Of a DNA stretch of 45,933 nt, positions 1 to 10,145 are shown in pieces. This stretch comes from Candidatus Dojkabacteria bacterium UBA2022. Its GTDB lineage: Bacteria; Patescibacteriota; Dojkabacteria; SC72. The notes beneath the pieces are model-generated. The model was not told the DNA's origin, searched no databases, and was given only the letters and a program-made list of their open reading frames with translations. Each line of letters begins with the position of its first letter. Positions within the stretch are counted from its first letter, which is position 1. A program made the translations under genes and the position numbers. Location of the stretch: assembly GCA_002335495.1 (NCBI GenBank), contig DDBW01000005.1, positions 537 through 46,469 on the forward strand, in the 5' to 3' direction.

Positions 1-2530
<2,530 letters not shown>

Positions 2531-2648
2531 ATATTCATTTTCTATTCAGTTTTGAGTGTGTAAACGCTCTTAGCTCTTTATGAATTTAAAGTCCTGATAT
2601 CTCTAGCAATAGAGGTTGTCAGGCATAAGTAATTAGATTATTATTTAT

Positions 2649-2766
2649 GCCTGGCAATTGTAGCGGAGTGGAACTACCTGACCCCATCCCGAACTCAGAA
2701 GTAAAACGCTCCAGCGCCGAAAATACTTAGACCGAAAGGTCTTGGGAAGATAGGTCATTGCCAGGA
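2649..2766 (+). rRNA. rrf: 5S ribosomal RNA
   Basis: 5S rRNA, about 118 nt. Helix I is visible as CCTGGCAAT (2650-2658) pairing with ATTGCCAGG (2757-2765). The conserved CCCATCCCGAACTCAGAAGT segment of helix/loop B-C lies in the middle. It sits 120 bases behind the 23S 3' end and ahead of a strong terminator, as the last gene of the rRNA operon. Confidence 0.95.
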
Positions 2767-2783
2767 CTTTTAGAATTCAAACT

Positions 2784-2809
2784 AACCCACTAGAAATAGT
2801 GGGTTTTTG
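2784..2809 (+). terminator. Rho-independent terminator of the rRNA operon
   Basis: Perfect stem AACCCACTA / TAGTGGGTT with a GAAA tetraloop, followed by a T run. It lies 18 bases after the 5S gene. Confidence 0.93.
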
Positions 2810-2810
2810 T

Positions 2811-2839
2811 TTGTTAGTTTTTAAAATCTACCCTATAAT
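2811..2839 (+). promoter_or_regulatory. Sigma70-type promoter for the dTMP-kinase-like/nth operon
   Basis: TTGTTA (2811-2816), 17-base spacer, TATAAT (2834-2839). The predicted start near 2846 leaves a leader of about 18 bases before the ATG at 2864. Confidence 0.75.
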
Positions 2840-2863
2840 TGTAATTATTTAGCAGAGTATTTT

Positions 2864-4120
2864 ATGGGTAGTTTAACGGTTGCTGCCAATGATGGTCCAG
2901 ACGGAGGGGGAAAGTTGTTTCTAACTAAAGGCATGGTTTCAAAAGTTCTGACTTGTGATACACTAACTATAAATGGAGATGAGCCTATTAACCCATCTGA
3001 GCTATTTCTCCTCTCTTCAACATTTCCCGGATATGCATTTTTAGGACAACTAACCCGAAAATGTATAGAAGGAGCTGGAGATGATTTCATAGAAGTTAAT
3101 CACCTCAGCTTCGAGGAAGAACTCAATCTCCGAAAGGCGCCTTTTGCATTAGAAAGATTTATTACTACGGCTGTCGCTCATCAACTCGCCATTGAAAATC
3201 CTGAAATCAAAAATACTCTTTGGATAAACGATCGTTTTCACCTTGCTCAGTTTAACACGCATGGTTTTATGGGGCATAGACATGGATCCTTCAATGGCCT
3301 GGCTGCATATAATAGTCAGGTTCTAGATGCTGATATTGAACTTGATAGGATGCTTTCTCCTATTACTATCATGTGTTTGCCAAAAAGCGCTAGTAACTTA
3401 GCTCAGTTTAAAGGACAAAGAAGTGTGGAGGCTGGTGATCCATATGAGGCTGAGAATGCTCAAGAATTCGCAATAAAGGGCTACCAATTTGCGGTGGAGA
3501 ATTTCCCTCGAGTTCACCTGCTTGAAACGCAGGATGTCGATGGAAAATGGTTAGATGGGGCGACTCAGGTCGATAAAATGTTAGGCATGTTAGGAATTAT
3601 CGCTAATGGTGGGTCAATTGATATTTCAGAACAGCATTTGATTGATCATTGGTTGCATTCACAGTATGATAGGGGTTTTAAACTTCTTGGTCCCAAAGTA
3701 CATCTTGAAACAATATTTCCTATTTTCAAGAGTTTGTCAGGTCATCATGTTCAATGGATTAAAGATCGTATGTTTGAGTGGGAAGTGGCTTATATGTTAG
3801 ATGAGCCTTCTGTAATTGCTCGATATTCAGACCTTCCTGAATTTTCTACCCTTAAAAATAAGGATAAAAAGTCAATATTAAAAGTAATGGAGAGAATAAT
3901 CTCTTTTGAGCTAGATGGATATCTTGAAAAGTTTCGTGTTGACCCTAGATTTTTAAAGGATGTTGACCCTAATATTATTCGTGGTATGAGGAGATTGGCA
4001 GGGCCATATACTAAAGGTATGTTGCTGCCATATTTACAAACGGTTTCTAGAAATGCAGGTTTAGGAAATGGATATATTAATATGTTAATAGACTTTTTAA
4101 ACGCTAACCATGTCTCCTAA
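2864..4120 (+). CDS. Diverged thymidylate-kinase-like P-loop protein
   Basis: A 418-residue protein whose first half resembles dTMP kinase. A Walker-A-like GPDGGGK sits at residues 11-17. A helix with ALERF...AVAHQLA followed by a hydrophobic strand ending in NDRF resembles the family's AADRAxH...DRY region. Further on, ERxxxFxxxxFxxxA-like spacing (EAENAQEFAIKGYQFAVENFP) is also dTMPK-like. The Walker lysine is followed by Leu rather than Ser/Thr, and about 190 C-terminal residues have no counterpart in dTMPK (normally about 210 residues in all). Activity is therefore uncertain. It may be a nucleotide-binding protein with a new role. The last 11 bases overlap the start of nth, suggesting translational coupling. 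Confidence 0.5.
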   Translation: MGSLTVAANDGPDGGGKLFLTKGMVSKVLTCDTLTINGDEPINPSELFLLSSTFPGYAFLGQLTRKCIEGAGDDFIEVNHLSFEEELNLRKAPFALERFITTAVAHQLAIENPEIKNTLWINDRFHLAQFNTHGFMGHRHGSFNGLAAYNSQVLDADIELDRMLSPITIMCLPKSASNLAQFKGQRSVEAGDPYEAENAQEFAIKGYQFAVENFPRVHLLETQDVDGKWLDGATQVDKMLGMLGIIANGGSIDISEQHLIDHWLHSQYDRGFKLLGPKVHLETIFPIFKSLSGHHVQWIKDRMFEWEVAYMLDEPSVIARYSDLPEFSTLKNKDKKSILKVMERIISFELDGYLEKFRVDPRFLKDVDPNIIRGMRRLAGPYTKGMLLPYLQTVSRNAGLGNGYINMLIDFLNANHVS

Positions 4121-4733
4121 ACAAATACTCAATAAAATGGAAGAACTATTCCCTGATGCTCAGAGTGAGCTTATTAACTGGGGTACGCCATTTCAATTTC
4201 TAGTATGTATTCTTCTTTCTGCCCAAACAACTGATAAAGGGGTTAATTCTGTTACTAAATCTCTTTTTAAGAAGTATCCTGACTCAAAATCCTTTGCTAT
4301 GGCAAAAATAGAGGAGGTAGAGAGATTTATTAAAAGTGTTAACTACTACCGAACTAAGGCTAAGCACATTATTAAAGCCGCACAGATTATAGAGCAGGAG
4401 TTTTCTGGAGTGGTTCCTAGTACAGTTGAAGACTTAATTAAGCTTCCTGGTGTAGGTTATAAAACGGCCAATGTATATTTAAATGATCTGTATAAGAAGA
4501 ATGAGGGAATTGCTGTAGATACTCACGTTGCAAGAGTTGCTAAAAGACTGGGACTTACTAAGCATACTGACCCAAATAAAATTGCAAAGGATCTGGAGAA
4601 ACTGTATTTAAAGGAGGATTGGTGGAAGATTAACCGTTATTTTGTTCTTTATGGTAGATATATTTGTAGGGCTAAAATGAAAAAGAGCGACTGTGTGTTT
4701 AAAGGTATCTGTACATACTGTACAGGTCTATGA
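4110..4733 (+). CDS. nth: Endonuclease III (DNA glycosylase/AP lyase)
   Basis: Base-excision repair enzyme that removes oxidised pyrimidines and cleaves AP sites. 207 residues, the usual length. The helix-hairpin-helix LPGVGYKTANV carries the catalytic lysine, and the downstream VDTHV motif carries the catalytic aspartate. The C-terminus has four cysteines for a [4Fe-4S] cluster, but spaced C-x8-C-x5-C-x2-C, while the family norm is C-x6-C-x2-C-x5-C. The second ligand position is Ser and an extra Cys lies near the end. The start overlaps the preceding gene by 11 bases. The stop is TGA. Confidence 0.93.
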   Translation: MSPKQILNKMEELFPDAQSELINWGTPFQFLVCILLSAQTTDKGVNSVTKSLFKKYPDSKSFAMAKIEEVERFIKSVNYYRTKAKHIIKAAQIIEQEFSGVVPSTVEDLIKLPGVGYKTANVYLNDLYKKNEGIAVDTHVARVAKRLGLTKHTDPNKIAKDLEKLYLKEDWWKINRYFVLYGRYICRAKMKKSDCVFKGICTYCTGL

Positions 4734-4734
4734 T

Positions 4735-4758
4735 TATATACCCAAAGGGGTATATAAT
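4735..4758 (+). promoter_or_regulatory. Palindrome overlapping the -10 box of the Nudix gene
   Basis: A perfect 9-bp inverted repeat TATATACCC / GGGTATATA (4735-4743 and 4748-4756) with a 4-base centre AAAG. A TATAAT (4753-4758) shares its right arm. It could be an operator or an RNA hairpin at the start of the transcript. No T run follows, so a terminator is less likely. Confidence 0.45.
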
Positions 4759-4782
4759 GCATTAAATTAATAATAAAATAAA

Positions 4783-5361
4783 ATGGGAATACCTACTCCA
4801 AAGGCAGAAGAAAAAGTTGTTTATGAGGGAAAAATTCTTCAGGTGGTGACTCAGGATATGGATATAGATGGGAAGGTTGTTACTTTCGAGTGGGCAAGGA
4901 GATCTCCTGGTACAAGAATTATTGTATCTAAGGGCCGTAAAATTCTTCTTAATCGTGAGTATAGAAGAGAGCAGGGTAAGTGGGATTATCGACTACCTGG
5001 AGGAAAGGTGTTCGATAAACTCATAGAATATACTGCTTTTCTAAGAGATGGAGGAGATGTTCTTTCTGCCGCACTGGATGCTGTTAAAAAGGAGGCTAGG
5101 GAAGAGGTTGGTTTGGAAGTTGATACCCTTACTCATTTTGCTACCTCCAAAAACGGAGCTACAGTTGAATGGAATCTGTATTACTTTGTCGCAGATTCAT
5201 ATCGAGAAATCGGCTCTATAAATCATGAGCTAGGAGAGGTTATTGATGTTGAGTGGGTTGATATTTCAAGGGTTCTAGAATTAATAAAGAATGGTGAGTT
5301 TGCGGAGGATCGAAGTGTTGGCGTTCTTATGAGATATTTTATGGTTAATGGATATATTTGA
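4783..5361 (+). CDS. Nudix hydrolase family protein (ADP-ribose pyrophosphatase-like)
   Basis: 192 residues. A Nudix-box-like helix DAVKKEAREEVGLEVD sits about residues 99-114. The core xxKEAREEVGL matches the REUxEExGU metal-binding part, with Lys for the first Arg and an imperfect upstream G-x5-E. The N-terminal sheet (YEGKILQVVTQDMDIDGK) and the stretch WDYRLPGGKV resemble ADP-ribose/nucleoside-diphosphate-sugar Nudix enzymes. About 25 extra residues separate the LPGG strand from the box. Substrate cannot be told from sequence. No clear Shine-Dalgarno precedes the ATG; a TATAAT at 4753-4758 suggests its own promoter. Confidence 0.8.
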   Translation: MGIPTPKAEEKVVYEGKILQVVTQDMDIDGKVVTFEWARRSPGTRIIVSKGRKILLNREYRREQGKWDYRLPGGKVFDKLIEYTAFLRDGGDVLSAALDAVKKEAREEVGLEVDTLTHFATSKNGATVEWNLYYFVADSYREIGSINHELGEVIDVEWVDISRVLELIKNGEFAEDRSVGVLMRYFMVNGYI

Positions 5362-5414
5362 TTCTTCGTTTTGAGAGGAATATACTGAAGTAATAACTTA
5401 TGCTTTGGTAGTTT

Positions 5415-6233
5415 ATGAGTCCAAATAATAGTCCTACTCCTATTGTTGATTCGGTTGATAATGTAGGAACTAACCCACTCGTGGTCCCACATTCTAAGCC
5501 TAAATCGTATCTCCCGGCAGTTTTGTTATCAGTAATATTGACTGTTTTAGTAGTAGGAGGGGGTATTGCGTATACTTTGAAGAGTTTCCCTGACTTCTAT
5601 TCCAATCTGGGTTTGATTGCTTCTGATTCAAATGTTGACGAGGAGGGTGATAATGGTAGTGAAGATAATAATCAGGGCTCTGAAGGTGATATAAAGGATG
5701 AGGTTAAGTGGGTTACTTATGAGAATAAGTCTCTCGGTTTGAAATTTAAACTTCCATCGAATTATGTAATATCGTATGAGGAAATTCAGGAAGATGAGAA
5801 TAATCCGTACTCGTACTCCCTTACTGTTTCTACTTTGGTTTATGATCTTAAGGGGAAAAATCCTGCAAAATTGTATGAAATTGTAAATTTCACTACGAAT
5901 CAAATGATTTTATATACCTACGACAATAAACCTGGAAAAATACCTGATTGGGCTCCTGTTTCTATTGTAGTTGGGGGTAAAAATTATAAGGGAGAAGCTT
6001 ACGCTATGGGAGAAGGTTTCTACAATCATGTTGGAGGGGCTTCAGCTGTTAGGTATTCTATACGTTCCGACTTCTTTGCATATATAGTGTCTCCTTTCTC
6101 TGAAGAAACTCCTATGTGTGCGGAGATTGATGGTAAGGAGGAGTGTTTTACAGCTGAGTCAGAGTTTAGGGTTCCTAGTGTTGACTTGGAGAATGCGAAG
6201 AAGATAATAGAAAGCTTGGAGTTTGTAAAGTAA
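5415..6233 (+). CDS. Single-pass membrane protein of unknown function
   Basis: 272 residues. A short cytoplasmic N-terminus with Asn/Pro/Ser is followed by one transmembrane helix (about residues 34-55, LPAVLLSVILTVLVVGGGIAY). Next comes a very acidic linker (about residues 73-97, rich in Asp, Glu, Asn and Gly), then a roughly 175-residue extracytoplasmic domain with alternating beta-like segments. The domain contains a pair of cysteines close together (CAEIDGKEEC). I do not recognise the family. The layout (TM, acidic linker, small exposed domain) is common among CPR envelope proteins. Confidence 0.7.
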   Translation: MSPNNSPTPIVDSVDNVGTNPLVVPHSKPKSYLPAVLLSVILTVLVVGGGIAYTLKSFPDFYSNLGLIASDSNVDEEGDNGSEDNNQGSEGDIKDEVKWVTYENKSLGLKFKLPSNYVISYEEIQEDENNPYSYSLTVSTLVYDLKGKNPAKLYEIVNFTTNQMILYTYDNKPGKIPDWAPVSIVVGGKNYKGEAYAMGEGFYNHVGGASAVRYSIRSDFFAYIVSPFSEETPMCAEIDGKEECFTAESEFRVPSVDLENAKKIIESLEFVK

Positions 6234-6272
6234 AATTGCTTTAAAACTGTAGATTTTTTTGTTTTCTACTGT

Positions 6273-6342
6273 TATAATCCTGAGTCACGGATAAATAATA
6301 TTTTGAACAATATTTACATCGTAACTCTTTCCGTGGGGTGAT
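6273..6342 (+). promoter_or_regulatory. Promoter and structured 5' leader of rpsA
   Basis: TATAAT at 6273-6278 places the start near 6285. The leader can fold through CACGGA (6286-6291) with TCCGTG (6330-6335), enclosing an AATATT...AATATT stem. GGGGTGAT (6335-6342), the only Shine-Dalgarno-like stretch here, abuts the closing stem. S1 leaders are autoregulatory in other bacteria; here that is inference. Confidence 0.4.
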
Positions 6343-6344
6343 AG

Positions 6345-7607
6345 GTGTTAATTAATATCATGAAAAAAGTAGAGAAAAAGGTAATTGCTCCTGAGAATAG
6401 TGAATTATATTCTCAATTAGAATCATTTATCACAGATTCTAAGAATCAGCTCAGAAATCTTTCTAAAGGAGATATTGTAGAGGGTGTTGTTGTTGATGTT
6501 AGACCAGGAATGCTGGTTGTTGATGTCGGATACAAATCTGAAGGTATCGTTGCAGGAAGAGAATTGAAGGTTGATGGATTTGACCCTATGTCAGTAAACG
6601 TAGGAGAAAATCTATTGGTTTATGTTGTTAAACCAGAAGACGATAGCGGTCAGTTAGTTCTTTCTGTTAGAAGAACAAAGCAGGCAGGATTGTGGTTGAA
6701 GCTTGAAGAAGCCAAACTTAAAAATGACGTTGTTGAAGCTACTGTTGTAGAGTCAAATAACGGAGGTCTTATTGTTGAACTTGGAAAAGATGTAAGAGGA
6801 TTCATTCCTACTTCACAGCTTGATGCTTCAAGAGTTTATGCTAGCGGTGTAAGAACTGTTGGTAAAGATATTGCAGCTAAAGTTCAGAAGAAACTTACCG
6901 GTCTTATTGGTCAATCAATCAAAGCTAAGATTATCGAACTAGATAGAGAGAAGAATAGAGTTATTCTTTCTGAGAAGATGGTTACTCAGGCTCGAGATAT
7001 TGAGCAGAGAGATGAGACTCTTCGAAAAGTTAAAGAAGGAGATGTTCTTCACGGAACTGTTAGCGGAATTGCTCCATTCGGAATCTTTGTTAACGCTGCT
7101 GGCTTAGAAGGACTTGTTCACTTGTCAGAGTTATCATGGGATAAAGTTGAAGATGTTGGTGCTTTGTATCAACCAGGTTCAACCGTAGACGTAATGGTAA
7201 TTGGTATTTATGATGGAGGAAAGAGAGTCGCATATAGCGTAAAGAGACTTCAGAAAGATCCTTGGTCAGAAGCTATTTCCAGTCATAAAATTGGAGATGT
7301 TGTTGATGGTGAGATTCAGAAGGTTGTTCCTTACGGTGCATTTGTAAGAATTGGAGGTGGATTGAACGGTCTCGTTCACATCTCTGAAATGTCAGATAAG
7401 TTAGTAAAAGATCCTGCAGATATTGTTAAGGTTGGAGATAAGGTAAAGGTAAAGATCCTTTCAATCTCTTCAACAGAAAGACACTTAGGATTGAGTCTCA
7501 AGGCGGTTGCTGAAGGAGATTCTCCAAAGAAGTCTAAGAAACTTTCAAAGCAGGAGCTAGAGAAAGCTGTTGACGACGCTATTGCACAGGAAGTACCAGC
7601 GGAGTAA
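6345..7607 (+). CDS. rpsA: 30S ribosomal protein S1
   Basis: mRNA-binding ribosomal protein made of S1/OB-fold repeats. Four repeats can be seen: about residues 42-110 (KGDIVEGVVVDVRPG), 125-215, 231-302 (EGDVLHGTVSGIAPFGIFV) and 318-388 (IGDVVDGEIQKVVPYGAFV). The last two are the most canonical, each with GLVHxSE. 420 residues, shorter than the six-repeat E. coli protein (557) but normal for many other phyla. Two starts are possible: GTG at 6345 or ATG at 6360 (MKKVEKK), the latter more natural. Since many genes here lack a Shine-Dalgarno, S1-assisted initiation may matter. Confidence 0.93.
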   Translation: MLINIMKKVEKKVIAPENSELYSQLESFITDSKNQLRNLSKGDIVEGVVVDVRPGMLVVDVGYKSEGIVAGRELKVDGFDPMSVNVGENLLVYVVKPEDDSGQLVLSVRRTKQAGLWLKLEEAKLKNDVVEATVVESNNGGLIVELGKDVRGFIPTSQLDASRVYASGVRTVGKDIAAKVQKKLTGLIGQSIKAKIIELDREKNRVILSEKMVTQARDIEQRDETLRKVKEGDVLHGTVSGIAPFGIFVNAAGLEGLVHLSELSWDKVEDVGALYQPGSTVDVMVIGIYDGGKRVAYSVKRLQKDPWSEAISSHKIGDVVDGEIQKVVPYGAFVRIGGGLNGLVHISEMSDKLVKDPADIVKVGDKVKVKILSISSTERHLGLSLKAVAEGDSPKKSKKLSKQELEKAVDDAIAQEVPAE

Positions 7608-7623
7608 TTCGTGTTTACATCCG

Positions 7624-7632
7624 TGATATAAT
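7624..7632 (+). promoter_or_regulatory. Extended -10 promoter of clpC
   Basis: TGATATAAT: a TGn extension directly before TATAAT (7627-7632). Predicted transcript start about 7639, 20 bases before the clpC ATG. No good -35 box is seen. Confidence 0.55.
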
Positions 7633-7658
7633 TTACTAGTTAACCTAGTGGTTTTTCT

Positions 7659-10145
7659 ATGCAAAAGAAGGATGTTTCAGTACTGTCAAAATTGAGCGAA
7701 AATGCTAGAACCTCGATGAGAATTGCTCTCGAGGTTTCTAGCTCTATGGGAAGTAGTGATGTTAAACCATTACACCTTTTTGTAGGTCTCGTCCTCAACT
7801 CTAAATCTCTTGCATCGCGAACCTTGAAGTCAATGGGTTTTGATACCGGAAAGATGGTAGAGGCTATTGTCGGAGGTCCGGTTGCAGGAATAAGCATTGA
7901 GAAGTTTACCCATATAAATATCACCCTTTCGCAGGAATCTCAGGAAGTATTGAGAAGTGCTTTTGATATTGCCAGTAGGATGTCCCATGTTTATGTTGGG
8001 ACAGAGCATCTTTTGCTTGCTATTTTGAAGAATGACAAATCTCCCGATGCTAAAGTATTATATCGCGAAGGACTCGATTACCCATCTGTTGAAGAAGGGC
8101 TTCTAAACTTTGCTACGTATCCTGCAGGGATTCTCTCGAATCCTGAAGGCGGTAATTTACAGGTTGAACAGTCGTTACTTTCTGCTTATGGTCGTGATCT
8201 CGTAAATGAGGCTAAACAGAATATGCTTGATCCTATTATTGGCAGGGAGGAAGAACTCGATAAGGTGATTAACATTCTTTCTCGAAGAAAGAAAAACAAT
8301 CCTTTGGTGGTTGGGGAGGCTGGAGTGGGTAAGAGTGCTTTGATTGAAGCTCTTGCTCAAAGAATCGCAGATGGTAATGTTCCAAACTCTCTTAGAGATT
8401 CTAAACTTATTCTTTTGGACGTTCCAAGTATTATTGCAGGTAGCAAGATGAGAGGGGATGTAGAGGAGAAGATGACCGCAATTATTAGGGAGGTTACCTC
8501 AAGTCCAAATACTATCCTGTTTATAGATGAAATACATAATGTGCTGAACTCAGGTATTCCTGGAATGCCTTCTGATTTGGTCGGAATTCTTAAACCGGCT
8601 TTGACTAGAGGAGATTTCAGATGTATTGGAGCTACAACCTACTCCGAGTACTCTAAGTATATGGAGGAGGACAACGCGCTTGTTAGAAGATTCCAAGTTG
8701 TCTATGTCGAAGAAACGTCTGTTCTAGATACTACAAAGATTTTACGAAGAATTCGTCCGATTCTTGAAACTCACCATGGTGTTCGTATAAGCAAGGATGC
8801 TTTAGAAGGGGCTGTTAAGTTGGCTGATAGATATGTTAGCGATAGGTTTCTGCCTGATAAAGCAATTGATCTCTTGGATGAGGCCGCGGCCACTCGTAAG
8901 CTAGATGTAGAGAGAGAGTACTCACATATCTCCACCCTTATGGCGGATTTAAGGGCTGTGCAAATTGAGAAAGAGGATAATATTAAGAAAGGTTTGATGA
9001 ATGAGGCACTTGCACTTAAAGAAGAAGAGGAGAAGATAAAGAAAGAGATAAAGGCTTTGGAAAGGAGAAGGTCCAAGAGTCAAAAGAGTCCTGAATATGA
9101 AGTTGATCTTGAAACCATCAGACGGGTTGTTTCTAAATGGACTGGAATACCAGTTTCTACCCTTGGTGCAAATGAAAAATCTTCCTTACTTATTCTGAAT
9201 AATACTCTGGCGAGGAAGGTTGTTGGGCAGAAAGATGCTGTTGAAGCAGTTGCAAATGCTATTAAAAGGGCTAGAACTGGAATATCTTCTGAAGACCGTC
9301 CTTGGGCATCTTTCCTTTTCCTTGGGCCTACAGGGGTAGGTAAAACAGAATTGGCAAAAGTTCTAACCGAAGAGCTGTTTGGAGATGATGATAGGTTGAT
9401 TCAGATTGATATGAGCGAGATGATGGAAATGCATAGTGTTTCAAAACTTATCGGCTCTCCTCCTGGTTATGTTGGGTATAGAGAAGGGGGACAGTTAACT
9501 GAAAAAATAAGGCAACAGCCGCATAGCGTAATCCTTTTTGATGAAATAGAGAAGGCTCATCCTGATGTCCTAAATATTTTGCTACAAATTTTGGAGTATG
9601 GTCATCTAACCGACGGAAAGGGACGTAAGGTTAACTTTAAGAATACCGTTGTTATCCTTACCTCTAATATTGGTGCTGAAGAGATTAGAAAGGATAGGGT
9701 GTTAGGTTTTGTCGCTCAGGAGGAAGAGGTTAATAGTAAAGATGTTGAAAATGCCTATGAATCTATGAAAGATTCTTTGATGAAGGAACTTAGAAATACT
9801 CTACGCCCAGAACTTCTAAATAGGCTTGATGATATTGTGATATTTAGATCTCTTTCAAAGGATGATGCCTATGAGATTGTTGATCTGTTAATTAACGATT
9901 TAAATGTTCGATTGAAGAATCAAGACGTTAGGGTTAACATTAATCAGGAAGTTAAGGAGTACATAGTAAGGGAAGGGTTTAGTGAGGAGTATGGGGCAAG
10001 ACCTTTGCGAAGGATGCTTCAAGATACGGTTGAGAATGCGATTGCTACATACCTGCTTTCAAATGATCATATAAAAGAAGGTAAGTCTAAGCTTCGAACC
10101 TTATCCTTGGCTATGAACAATAATCAAGTTGTAGTCTCAAAATAG
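7659..10145 (+). CDS. clpC: ATP-dependent Clp protease ATP-binding subunit ClpC
   Basis: Class I Hsp100 unfoldase that feeds substrates to ClpP or remodels proteins. 828 residues, the usual ClpC length. The N-terminal double Clp-N repeat covers about residues 8-145. AAA-1 has Walker A GEAGVGKSA and Walker B ILFIDEIH. A charged coiled-coil middle domain lies at about residues 425-475 (EEEEKIKKEIKALERRRSK). AAA-2 has Walker A GPTGVGKTE, Walker B VILFDEIEKAHPD and a pore-loop GYVGYREGG. The C-terminal D2-small domain follows (EYGARPLRRMLQDTVENAIA). No clpP lies in this window. It abuts radA with no gap, repeating the clpC-radA pairing known in Firmicutes. Confidence 0.96.
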   Translation: MQKKDVSVLSKLSENARTSMRIALEVSSSMGSSDVKPLHLFVGLVLNSKSLASRTLKSMGFDTGKMVEAIVGGPVAGISIEKFTHINITLSQESQEVLRSAFDIASRMSHVYVGTEHLLLAILKNDKSPDAKVLYREGLDYPSVEEGLLNFATYPAGILSNPEGGNLQVEQSLLSAYGRDLVNEAKQNMLDPIIGREEELDKVINILSRRKKNNPLVVGEAGVGKSALIEALAQRIADGNVPNSLRDSKLILLDVPSIIAGSKMRGDVEEKMTAIIREVTSSPNTILFIDEIHNVLNSGIPGMPSDLVGILKPALTRGDFRCIGATTYSEYSKYMEEDNALVRRFQVVYVEETSVLDTTKILRRIRPILETHHGVRISKDALEGAVKLADRYVSDRFLPDKAIDLLDEAAATRKLDVEREYSHISTLMADLRAVQIEKEDNIKKGLMNEALALKEEEEKIKKEIKALERRRSKSQKSPEYEVDLETIRRVVSKWTGIPVSTLGANEKSSLLILNNTLARKVVGQKDAVEAVANAIKRARTGISSEDRPWASFLFLGPTGVGKTELAKVLTEELFGDDDRLIQIDMSEMMEMHSVSKLIGSPPGYVGYREGGQLTEKIRQQPHSVILFDEIEKAHPDVLNILLQILEYGHLTDGKGRKVNFKNTVVILTSNIGAEEIRKDRVLGFVAQEEEVNSKDVENAYESMKDSLMKELRNTLRPELLNRLDDIVIFRSLSKDDAYEIVDLLINDLNVRLKNQDVRVNINQEVKEYIVREGFSEEYGARPLRRMLQDTVENAIATYLLSNDHIKEGKSKLRTLSLAMNNNQVVVSK

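Noticed and set aside
4731..5361. TGA recoded as glycine or tryptophan
   Set aside because: nth and the Nudix gene end naturally at TGA at family-typical lengths, and Trp is written TGG throughout.
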